The notes: generated by a model not told the origin, from the sequence alone. DNA of 5,946 nucleotides from Streptosporangiaceae bacterium (GCA_030040475.1 JASHTQ010000384.1:1-5946), one strand, 5' to 3'; positions 1 through 5,140 are shown, numbered from the stretch's first letter. Made by a program: numbers and translations.

Positions 1-39
1 GCGCCCCGCCCGTAACCTAGCACCCCCAAGGGGCGACAC

Positions 40-92
40 CATGATCATGGCCAGTTTTCGGTTATATTTACCAATTTCTGGCCACGATCATG
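40..92. repeat. AT-rich inverted repeat (15-bp arms) in left intergenic region
   Basis: The arms are CATGATCATGGCCAG (40-54) and CTGGCCACGATCATG (78-92). They are reverse complements with a single mismatch, which would be a G-U wobble in RNA. The 23-nt spacer (55-77) is very AT-rich in an otherwise GC-rich region. The first ten bases of the left arm form a perfect palindrome by themselves. The element lies just beyond the stop of the minus-strand alkB-like gene, so it could act as its transcript 3' end. It has no clear U-tract after the stem, so a standard intrinsic terminator is not assured. Alternatives are a dispersed palindromic repeat or a protein-binding site for a gene beyond the left edge. 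The structure is seen directly; the role is not known. Confidence 0.6.
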
Positions 93-115
93 AAACGGGT
101 CCCGAGCCACCCCGG

Positions 116-745
116 TCAGCGCACCCCGCGCGGCCGGAACTGCACGCTGATCCGCGCCCCGACGACCCGCGATGCCTTCGGTATCGCGTGCTCCCAGGTC
201 CGCTGGCAGCTGCCGCCCATGACGATCAGGTCGCCGTGCCCGAGTTCGTAGCGCAGCGCGTCCCCGCCGCCGCGCGGCCGCAGCATCAGCGCCCGCGGCG
301 TGCCGAGCGACAAGATCGCGACCATGGTGTCCTCGGTCTGGCCCCGCCCGATCGTGTCGCCGTGCCACGCCACGCTGTCCCGTCCGTCCCGGTACAGGCA
401 CAGTCCCGCGGTGCGGAACTCCTCGCCGAGCTCCGCGCCGTAGTGGGCGTTCAGCGCGCGCCGCGCCGCCGCGAGCACGGGATCGGGCAGCGGCGCGTCC
501 TCGCCGTAGAAGCACAGCAGCCGCGGCACGGCCACCACCCGGTCGTACATGTGCCGCTTCTCCGCCCGCCACGGCACCGCCTCGAGCAGCCGGGAGAACA
601 CGTCCCCCGAGCCCGATAGCCAGCCAGGCCGGACGTCGACCCAGGCGCCGCGGGCCAGCCGCGTCCGCCGCACCGCGGCCCCGAGCGGCCCGAACGCGGG
701 CTCGGACCCCACGTCAAGCAGCGACTCCTGAACCGAAACGCTCAC
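116..745 (-). CDS. AlkB-like Fe(II)/2-oxoglutarate-dependent dioxygenase (DNA alkylation repair family)
   Basis: This 209-residue protein has the complete active-site signature of AlkB dioxygenases. The iron ligands are H128 and D130 in WHGD and H186 in the WEHAIPK motif. R198 and R204 in RISVQFR match the arginine pair, spaced six apart, that binds 2-oxoglutarate in E. coli AlkB. The segment GDLIVMGGSCQRTWEH (171-186) is the usual strand before the third ligand. Family members oxidatively remove methyl or etheno groups from DNA or RNA bases in the cytoplasm, using oxygen and 2-oxoglutarate. Length fits a single-domain AlkB. The start is GTG at 745, giving a 4-bp GTGA overlap with the stop of the upstream WYL gene. 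The ribosome site is weak (GCCCGGG), so translation is probably coupled to that gene. Exact substrate, nucleic acid or possibly protein, cannot be told from sequence. Confidence 0.9.
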   Translation of the reverse strand: MSVSVQESLLDVGSEPAFGPLGAAVRRTRLARGAWVDVRPGWLSGSGDVFSRLLEAVPWRAEKRHMYDRVVAVPRLLCFYGEDAPLPDPVLAAARRALNAHYGAELGEEFRTAGLCLYRDGRDSVAWHGDTIGRGQTEDTMVAILSLGTPRALMLRPRGGGDALRYELGHGDLIVMGGSCQRTWEHAIPKASRVVGARISVQFRPRGVR

Positions 746-1791
746 CCGGGCAGTCTACCAAACGCGTGTTCGATACCGTACTGCGCCACCACCTCCGCCG
801 CCACCTGGGCAAGGTCGGCCCGCACCTCCGGCGGTGACACCACCTCCACGTTCGCGCCGTAGCTGAGCAGCGTCCGCGCCGCCATCACCGCCGCGAACCG
901 GAGCCGCACCCGGGCCCACTCCTCGTCCGCGTCCCCGTCCTCCGGGCTGTCCCCGTCCTCCGGGCTGTCCCCGTCCTCCGGGCTGTCCCCTTCCTCCGGG
1001 CTGTCCCCGTCCACCAGATGCGCCTCGTTCATCCGCAGGAACATGTCCAGCCACTCCCGCCGCACCCGTGCGACCACCCGGATCTCCGCGGGCCGCTCCT
1101 CCACCTGCCGCCGCAGTTCCTCCCACAGCCCCGCAAGCTCCACCCCGTCCCGCCGCCGCACCGGCGCCTCGTCCACCGCCGCGGACACCACCCGTGACGC
1201 CCGGAACAGCCGCGCCTCGCCCTCCTGGTCCGCCACCAGGTACCAGATCCCGGCCTTGCACACGAGCCCGTACGGGTCCACCACCCGCTCGCTCGCCTCG
1301 CGCTGCCCGCTGCCGCGGTACCGCAGCCGCAGCCGCCGCTCGCTGAACACCGCCGCCTGCAGCACGCCGAGCGACCCGGCCGCCTCCCGCCCCCGCATCC
1401 ACCCGGCGGGATCCACCAGGATCCGCTGGCTGGTCGCCGCGGCGGCGGGCTGGAAGGGTGCAGGCACCGCCCGCATCACCTTCAAGATGGCCGAACGGGC
1501 GGCGGCTGCCAGGCCCAGGTCCTCGTGCACCCCGCCGGTGGTCAGCACGAAAAGCGCCCGCGCCTCGTCCCGCGTCAATCCGGTCACGTCCGTCCGGTAC
1601 CCGGGCAGCAGCGCGATGCCCCCGGCGCGTCCCCGCTCGGTGTAGACCGGCACCCCCGCCGACGACAGCGCCTCGGCGTCCCGGTACACGGTGCGCGGCG
1701 ACACCTCGAGCCGGTCGGCAAGCTCGGCCGCGGTCACCCGGCCGCGGGCCTGCAGGAGCAGCAGCATCTCGAGCAGACGACCCGATTTCAT
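742..1791 (-). CDS. HTH/WYL-domain transcriptional regulator (YafY/DeoR-like)
   Basis: This is a 349-residue one-component regulator. Residues 1-60 form an HTH_11-type winged helix (LLEMLLLLQARGRVTAAELA, then SPRTVYRDAEAL as the recognition region). Residues 140-215 form the WYL domain with the name-giving W183-Y184-L185 in GIWYLVAD. The C-terminal part (235-345) resembles the WCX extension and ends in the usual alpha/beta run with VEVVSPPEVRADL. WYL domains are thought to sense nucleic-acid or small-molecule ligands; the ligand here is unknown. A hydrophilic acidic insert of about 28 residues (262-291), built from GDSPED repeats, interrupts the C-terminal domain. The ATG at 1791 follows GAGGA with very short spacing (GAGGACATG). 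The gene is divergent from the TIGR03086 gene and overlaps the alkB-like gene by 4 bp. It probably controls both itself and its divergent neighbour, as is common for this family. Confidence 0.9.
   Translation of the reverse strand: MKSGRLLEMLLLLQARGRVTAAELADRLEVSPRTVYRDAEALSSAGVPVYTERGRAGGIALLPGYRTDVTGLTRDEARALFVLTTGGVHEDLGLAAAARSAILKVMRAVPAPFQPAAAATSQRILVDPAGWMRGREAAGSLGVLQAAVFSERRLRLRYRGSGQREASERVVDPYGLVCKAGIWYLVADQEGEARLFRASRVVSAAVDEAPVRRRDGVELAGLWEELRRQVEERPAEIRVVARVRREWLDMFLRMNEAHLVDGDSPEEGDSPEDGDSPEDGDSPEDGDADEEWARVRLRFAAVMAARTLLSYGANVEVVSPPEVRADLAQVAAEVVAQYGIEHAFGRLPG
931..1012. repeat. 18-bp tandem repeat, about 4.6 copies, inside the WYL regulator
   Basis: The unit gtccccgtcctccgggct occurs at 931-948, 949-966 and 967-984 without change, and at 985-1002 with one base different (t for g). 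A partial copy follows at 1003-1012. On the coding strand each unit encodes S-P-E-D-G-D, so copy-number changes keep the reading frame. The identity of three copies at every base, including third codon positions, suggests recent slippage or strong homogenisation. The array codes for an acidic linker in the C-terminal domain of the regulator. Confidence 0.95.
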
Positions 1792-1797
1792 GTCCTC

Positions 1798-1803
1798 TAA
1801 AAT
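1798..1803 (+). promoter_or_regulatory. Candidate -10 element for the TIGR03086 gene
   Basis: TAAAAT matches the TATAAT consensus at five of six positions. It stands in the only AT-rich stretch of the divergent gap, 40 nt before the chosen start codon. No convincing -35 box lies 16-18 bp upstream (the region reads AGACGA), so the promoter may need an activator or may lie elsewhere. If the element is used, the palindrome at 1804-1820 would cover the transcription start. Confidence 0.35.
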
Positions 1804-1820
1804 ATGACGCTATCTGTCAT
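1804..1820. promoter_or_regulatory. 17-bp palindrome, candidate operator of the WYL regulator
   Basis: ATGAC (1804-1808) and GTCAT (1816-1820) are perfect reverse complements around a 7-bp spacer, centred at 1812. Arms one helical turn apart are typical of sites for dimeric winged-helix proteins. It is the only evident dyad in the 52-bp gap between the WYL gene and the divergent TIGR03086 gene, directly next to the AT-rich TAAAAT. Binding there could control both directions. Assignment to the WYL regulator is inferred from position, not shown. Confidence 0.5.
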
Positions 1821-1843
1821 GGTTACCTGCCAGGGTGATGACC

Positions 1844-2431
1844 ATGACGAACACAGCAAACATCCCGGACCCCCGCCCGATCCACGCGCGGGCGATCGCC
1901 CAGACCGAATCGATCGTCGCCGCGGTCGGCCAAGGCCAGCTCGGCCTGCCCACGCCCTGCCCGGAATACGACGTCCGCGCCCTGCTCAGCCACATGGTCG
2001 GCGGCCTGACCCGGATCGCGGTCATCGGCGAGGGCGGCGACGGCCTCGCCGTCCAGCCCCGTGCGGACGGCGTGCCGGACGACGGTTGGCTGGACGCCTA
2101 CCGTGCCGCAGCTGCCCGCGCCCGGATCGCCTGGGCAGACGACGCCAGGCTCGATGCCCTGGTCGAGGTTCCCTGGGGCAAGGTCCCCGGCCGCATCGCG
2201 GTCTCCGGCTACGTTCAGGAGATCCTCACCCATGGCTGGGACCTGGCCAAGGCCACCGGCCAGCCCACCGAAGGCGACCCGGAGCTAGCCGCCTTCGTGC
2301 TGGCCATCGCCTGCCGGATCCTGCCACCGGAGCGCAGGGGAGGCGAGGTCCCGTTCGGTCCCGTCGTCGAAGTCGAAGCCGACGCCGCCCCCTACGCCCA
2401 GGTAGCCGCCTGGCTAGGCCGCCAGCCCTAG
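1844..2431 (+). CDS. TIGR03086 family metal-binding protein (DinB/maleylpyruvate isomerase N-terminal fold)
   Basis: This 195-residue cytoplasmic protein has the DinB-like four-helix fold signature of the mycothiol-dependent maleylpyruvate isomerase family. The motifs are the TPCPEYDVRALLSHMVGG segment (37-54) and EILTHGWDLAKATGQ (126-140). H50, E126 and H130 align with the three metal ligands known in mycothiol-dependent maleylpyruvate isomerase. Members are suspected thiol-dependent or metal-dependent enzymes, but the reaction of this subgroup is not established. I chose ATG 1844 because CAGGG at 1831-1835 lies 8 nt upstream. The in-frame GTG 1835 and ATG 1838 are also possible starts but sit on or too near that ribosome site. 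The gene diverges from a WYL regulator gene that probably controls it. The substrate is not predictable from sequence. Confidence 0.85.
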   Translation: MTNTANIPDPRPIHARAIAQTESIVAAVGQGQLGLPTPCPEYDVRALLSHMVGGLTRIAVIGEGGDGLAVQPRADGVPDDGWLDAYRAAAARARIAWADDARLDALVEVPWGKVPGRIAVSGYVQEILTHGWDLAKATGQPTEGDPELAAFVLAIACRILPPERRGGEVPFGPVVEVEADAAPYAQVAAWLGRQP

Positions 2432-2439
2432 GCCGCCGT

Positions 2440-2510
2440 CGTCGTCTCCCGGTCGCGAGCGGCCGGCGAGGCGGCTGATCTCGGCGCGGCCGGCCGGCTG
2501 TGAGACGACG
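2440..2510. terminator. Long inverted repeat between convergent genes, candidate bidirectional terminator
   Basis: CGTCGTCTC (2440-2448) and GAGACGACG (2502-2510) pair perfectly over 9 bp. The 53-nt region between them is itself foldable: a second imperfect GC-rich pairing of GCGGCCGGC (2459-2467) with the GGCCGGCCGG run at 2488-2497, and a small CGAG/CTCG stem inside. The element fills the gap between the stop of the TIGR03086 gene (2431) and the stop of the MerR gene (2515). It lacks a clear T-run, as is frequent for terminators in high-GC Actinobacteria. Termination is inferred from position and structure. Confidence 0.45.
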
Positions 2511-2514
2511 GGCG

Positions 2515-3126
2515 TCACGGTCGGCCCCGCGCCGGGCCGCCGTCGGCGCGCGGGGTCATCGCGCGCAGCTGCCCCGCCAGGCGCTCCCGCTCCTGGCGGC
2601 TCAGCGCCTTCCGTGCGTCCTGCCTTCTCCGCCGCAGCGCGGCGAGGTCCTCGTCGCTCAGTTCGCGCATCTGCCGTTCGCGCTTCTGCCTGAGTTCCGC
2701 GAACTGCTCTGGGGACATGGGCTCGTTCATGGCAACGGTCTCCTCGATGAGGTGCAGGAGCTGGCGGGCCGAGGGTTCGGCGTCCCGGCTCAGGCTGTCC
2801 AGCACGTCCAGCAGCCGCGCCCGCAGGTCGGTGGCGGCGCGGATGCGCTCTTCCGTGGCGCCGAGCTGGCGGCGGAGCAGGGCGGCCGGGTCGGGCTCGC
2901 CGTCCAGCAGCGTCCCGATCTCCGCCAGCGAGATGCCCAGGCTGCGCAGCGCGACGATGCGGTGCAGGCGCCGGACGTCGGCGCCGGTGTAGCAGCGGTG
3001 CCCGCCCCCGGTCCGCGACAGCGGCGACAGCAGGCCGAGCTGGTCGTAGTGACGCAGCGCCCGGACCGTGAGCCCGGTCTCACGGGCCAGCTCGCCGATC
3101 CGCCACGTCCCGTCCCGTCCCGACAT
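2515..3126 (-). CDS. MerR family transcriptional regulator (TipA-like N-terminal half)
   Basis: This is a 203-residue regulator. Residues 8-75 are a full MerR winged helix-turn-helix: WRIGELARETGLTVRALRHY, then DQLGLLSP, the R-x-GGHRCY wing and the ALRSLGISLAEI helix. Residues 80-115 look like the antiparallel dimerisation coiled coil. The remainder (136-187) is a charged helical segment beginning MSPEQFAELRQKRERQ, reminiscent of the start of TipAS ligand domains but only about half their length. The single cysteine (C45, in the wing) argues against a thiol or metal sensor of the MerR, CueR or SoxR type. The ATG at 3126 follows GGAGAGGA with the GGAG core 5 nt upstream, a strong ribosome site. 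Its promoter has MerR-type architecture, so autoregulation is likely. It may also control the divergent oxidoreductase gene. The ligand is unknown; a multidrug or hydrophobic effector is one possibility. Confidence 0.9.
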   Translation of the reverse strand: MSGRDGTWRIGELARETGLTVRALRHYDQLGLLSPLSRTGGGHRCYTGADVRRLHRIVALRSLGISLAEIGTLLDGEPDPAALLRRQLGATEERIRAATDLRARLLDVLDSLSRDAEPSARQLLHLIEETVAMNEPMSPEQFAELRQKRERQMRELSDEDLAALRRRRQDARKALSRQERERLAGQLRAMTPRADGGPARGRP

Positions 3127-3157
3127 TTCCTCTCCCTCGCCTGACGACGCACGATCG

Positions 3158-3188
3158 AGCGTAGAACGTGACGTAACGTCAGGTTCAA
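3158..3188 (-). promoter_or_regulatory. MerR-type promoter with 19-bp spacer, driving the MerR gene
   Basis: Read on the minus strand, TTGAAC (3188-3183) serves as -35 and TACGCT (3163-3158) as -10, with exactly 19 bp between them. Over-long 19-20 bp spacers are the hallmark of promoters controlled by MerR proteins, which twist the DNA to realign the boxes. The -10 fits the TAnnnT pattern of high-GC Actinobacteria. Transcription would start near 3151, giving a leader of about 25 nt before the ATG. Confidence 0.65.
3165..3185. promoter_or_regulatory. 21-bp near-perfect palindrome, MerR operator
   Basis: The arms AACGTGACGT (3165-3174) and ACGTCAGGTT (3176-3185) are reverse complements at nine of ten positions around a central A (3175). 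The dyad is centred in the 19-bp spacer of the MerR-type promoter, exactly where family members bind as dimers. It also lies 41 bp upstream of the divergent oxidoreductase start, so one bound dimer could influence both genes. The symmetry is seen directly; the bound protein is inferred. Confidence 0.7.
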
Positions 3189-3225
3189 GCCATCCGAAGG
3201 GAAAGGTGCCGGGACGCGGCGAGTT

Positions 3226-4494
3226 ATGGAACAGCCCCTAGCGCTGCCTCAGGTGCGAGCCATTGAATCCCGTCGCTGCGCGGTCATCGGCGCGGGCATC
3301 CTGGGCGCGTCCGTCGCGGCCCGCCTCGCCGCCGCCGGCCAGCAGGTGACGCTCCTGGACCGGGACCGACCCGGCCGCGCCACCAGCCGGTGGAGCTTCG
3401 CCTGGATCAACTCCAACGACAAGAGCCCCAGGCACTACCACGACCTCAACCACGCCGGCATCCGCGCCTGGGCCGAACTGGCCCCCGCCCTCGACGGCGC
3501 GGCCTGGCATCGCCCGGCCGGCCACGTCGAGCTGGCCGCGGACCCCGACGAGCTGGCCGCCCGCGTCCGGCGCCTGGCCGGCTGGGACTACCCCGCCCGC
3601 CTGATCACCTCGCACGACGCCGCCAAGCTGGAGCCCGCGCTGATCCCGCCGGCCCCAGGGACCCCGGCCGCCTGGTTCCCCGAAGAGGGCTACCTGCTGA
3701 CCGAGCCCCTGATCGACCGGCTTGTCGCGAGCGCGGCCGCGCACGGCGCCACGGTCCTGACCGGCGACGACGGCCGGGTGACCGGCCTGGCCGAAGGCCG
3801 AGTCCGCACCGCAGGCGGGGCCATCATCGAGGCCGACGAGATCGTCTGCTGCGCCGGCCGCTGGACCCCCGCCCTGGCCGCTCTGGCCGGCCGGCCCGCC
3901 GCCGCCCCCTCGACCCCTGCCGCCCCCTCGACCCCTGCCGCCCCGTCGACTCCTCCCGGCCGCGCCGTATCCGGCCGCGCCGTATCCGGCCCCGCCACCC
4001 AGGTCCCGCTGGTCCCCTGGGACACCCCGGGCTCCACCGCCCCCGGCCTGGTCGTCCGCGTCGGCCCGGTCGACGGCGACGGCCCATCGCGCGTGCTGCA
4101 CACCCCGCAGCTAGCGCTGCGCCCGCACTCGGGCGGCCTGCTCCACCTCGAGGCCGAGGACACGTCCGCCGCCGTCGACCTGCGCACCCCCGACTCCGAA
4201 CTCCGCAGCCTCGCCGCCGACCTCCTGGACCGGGCCCGCGGCACCGTCCACGGCCTAGGCCACGCGACCGTCGTCGACTACCAAGCCTGCGTCCGCCCCC
4301 TGCCCGCCGACGGCCAGTCCATCGTGGGCCGCCTCCCGGGTACCGAGTGGCTCTACGTCGCCGTCACCCACAGCGGCGTCACCCTGGCCGCCCACCTCTC
4401 CCGCCTCATCGCCGCCGACCTGACCGCCGCCCCGCCCGCCGGCCTGGCCCCTTACCGCCCAGACCGGTTCCTGGCCGCCGAGCCCTCCGCGTAG
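3226..4494 (+). CDS. FAD-dependent oxidoreductase, D-amino-acid/glycine oxidase (DAO) family
   Basis: This 422-residue protein opens with a Rossmann FAD-binding motif, CAVIGAGILGASVA (18-31; G22-x-G24-x-x-G27), and an acidic residue at the end of the second strand (VTLLDRD, D45). The C-terminal block RPLPADGQSIVG, then LYVAVTHSGVTLAAH, and the closing PYRPDRF are classic DAO-family elements. Such enzymes oxidise amines or amino acids with FAD, usually releasing hydrogen peroxide. The SFAWINSNDKSPRHYHDL segment (57-74) marks a subgroup whose substrate I cannot name. An odd P/S/T-rich and GRAVSG repeat insert (about 225-259) sits between the AGRWTPALAALAG and VPLVPW strands. The ATG at 3226 lacks a strong ribosome site, and GTG 3253 is an alternative start. 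The gene diverges from the MerR gene and is followed after 10 bp by the mug-like gene, suggesting an operon. Confidence 0.85.
   Translation: MEQPLALPQVRAIESRRCAVIGAGILGASVAARLAAAGQQVTLLDRDRPGRATSRWSFAWINSNDKSPRHYHDLNHAGIRAWAELAPALDGAAWHRPAGHVELAADPDELAARVRRLAGWDYPARLITSHDAAKLEPALIPPAPGTPAAWFPEEGYLLTEPLIDRLVASAAAHGATVLTGDDGRVTGLAEGRVRTAGGAIIEADEIVCCAGRWTPALAALAGRPAAAPSTPAAPSTPAAPSTPPGRAVSGRAVSGPATQVPLVPWDTPGSTAPGLVVRVGPVDGDGPSRVLHTPQLALRPHSGGLLHLEAEDTSAAVDLRTPDSELRSLAADLLDRARGTVHGLGHATVVDYQACVRPLPADGQSIVGRLPGTEWLYVAVTHSGVTLAAHLSRLIAADLTAAPPAGLAPYRPDRFLAAEPSA
3901..3990. repeat. Two adjacent tandem repeats inside the oxidoreductase gene
   Basis: An 18-bp unit, gccgccccctcgacccct, is present exactly at 3901-3918 and 3919-3936 and with two changes at 3937-3954, coding for A-A-P-S-T-P three times. 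After six bases a second array follows: cgcgccgtatccggc at 3961-3975 and again identically at 3976-3990, coding for R-A-V-S-G twice. Both periods are multiples of three, so the frame is kept. Together they account for most of a roughly 35-residue insert in a loop of the flavoenzyme. Confidence 0.95.
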
Positions 4495-4504
4495 GCTCCT
4501 GTCC

Positions 4505-5140
4505 GTGCCGAAACTGGACCTTGAGGCGGCCAGGAACCTCACCATCCCCGATGTCCTCCCCGCGCCAGGCGCGGACTTCCGGGTCCTGTTCTGCGGCATC
4601 AACCCCGGCCTGTACTCGGCCGCGACCGGCTGGCACTTCGCCCGCCCTGGCAACAGGTTCTGGCCCGCCCTCGAGCGCTCCGGCTTCACCCCGCGCCGCC
4701 TGGCCCCCAGCGAGCAGGACCTGCTCCCCGGCTACGGCCTCGGCATCACCAACCTGGTCCCGCGCGCCACCGCCCAGGCCTCCGAGCTGACCGACGCCGA
4801 GCTCAAGGCGGGCGGCGAGCACCTGGCGGTGCTGGTCCAGACCCGCCGCCCGCGCGTCGTCGCGATAGCCGGCGTGACCGCCTACCGCACCGCGTTCGGC
4901 CGCCGGCACGCCGTCGTCGGCCCTCAGCCGGACCCGCTGGCCGGCGCCCGTGCCTGGGTCGTCCCCAACCCCAGCGGCCTGAACGCCCACTGGACGCTGG
5001 ACGCCATCACCGCCGAGTTCGCCGCCCTCCGCGCCGGCGTCGGCCAGCCATCCGCCGTCGGCCAGCCACCCACGATCGCCGGATGGTCAGGAGGCGCGGC
5101 GGCGGACCAGCCAGACAGCCGCCGCGATGAGCAGCGCTGA
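4505..5140 (+). CDS. mug: Mug-type G/U mismatch-specific (family 2) uracil DNA glycosylase
   Basis: This 211-residue protein carries both UDG family 2 motifs. Motif 1 is GINPGLYSAATGWHFARPGN (31-50), very close to E. coli Mug GINPGLSSAGTG; N33 is the equivalent of the catalytic asparagine N18. Motif 2 is NPSGLN (155-160), the minor-groove wedge loop. Mug enzymes remove uracil or 3,N4-ethenocytosine opposite guanine and leave an abasic site for base excision repair. The GTG start at 4505 is 10 bp after the oxidoreductase stop, with no clear ribosome site, so coupled translation is likely. The conserved core ends near residue 178. The last 33 residues form a low-complexity tail (VGQPSA/VGQPPT repeat, then a hydrophilic end), part of which is read from DNA that also encodes the 3' end of the opposite-strand permease gene. 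The family assignment is firm; in vivo substrate preference is not. Confidence 0.92.
   Translation: MPKLDLEAARNLTIPDVLPAPGADFRVLFCGINPGLYSAATGWHFARPGNRFWPALERSGFTPRRLAPSEQDLLPGYGLGITNLVPRATAQASELTDAELKAGGEHLAVLVQTRRPRVVAIAGVTAYRTAFGRRHAVVGPQPDPLAGARAWVVPNPSGLNAHWTLDAITAEFAALRAGVGQPSAVGQPPTIAGWSGGAAADQPDSRRDEQR
5039..5074. repeat. 18-bp period direct repeat in the mug tail
   Basis: gtcggccagcca occurs at 5039-5050 and at 5057-5068, 18 bp apart. The six bases after each copy differ (tccgcc, cccacg). It encodes V-G-Q-P-S-A followed by V-G-Q-P-P-T at residues 179-190, immediately after the conserved glycosylase core. With two copies only, it is a weaker case than the arrays in the WYL and oxidoreductase genes, but the period is the same. 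Confidence 0.7.

Noticed and set aside
41..619. Plus-strand open frame of 192 codons opposite the alkB-like gene
   Set aside because: It starts inside the inverted repeat and yields a His/Arg/Pro-rich product, whereas the minus strand has every AlkB catalytic residue.
931..1012. Possible CRISPR array
   Set aside because: The 18-bp units are contiguous with no spacers, are in frame inside a gene, and no cas gene is near.
742..1791. WYL regulator as a marker of a defence system
   Set aside because: WYL regulators often flank phage defence loci, but no nuclease, helicase, methyltransferase or toxin gene is present here. The divergent TIGR03086 partner is a common housekeeping arrangement.
3189..3225. 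Plus-strand promoter and ribosome site for the oxidoreductase
   Set aside because: GGAAAGG at 3200-3206 is about 19 nt from the ATG, too far for a normal ribosome site, and no box pair with acceptable spacing is visible.
3238..4101. Minus-strand open frame of 287 codons opposite the oxidoreductase
   Set aside because: The product is mostly Gly/Ala/Arg low complexity with no recognisable motif, an antisense shadow of a verified gene.
3390..4790. Long plus-strand open frame (466 codons) across the oxidoreductase and mug genes
   Set aside because: Its product is an Arg/Pro-rich sequence without domains. It is the expected +2 frame shadow in high-GC coding DNA, while the overlapping frames contain complete FAD and Mug motifs.
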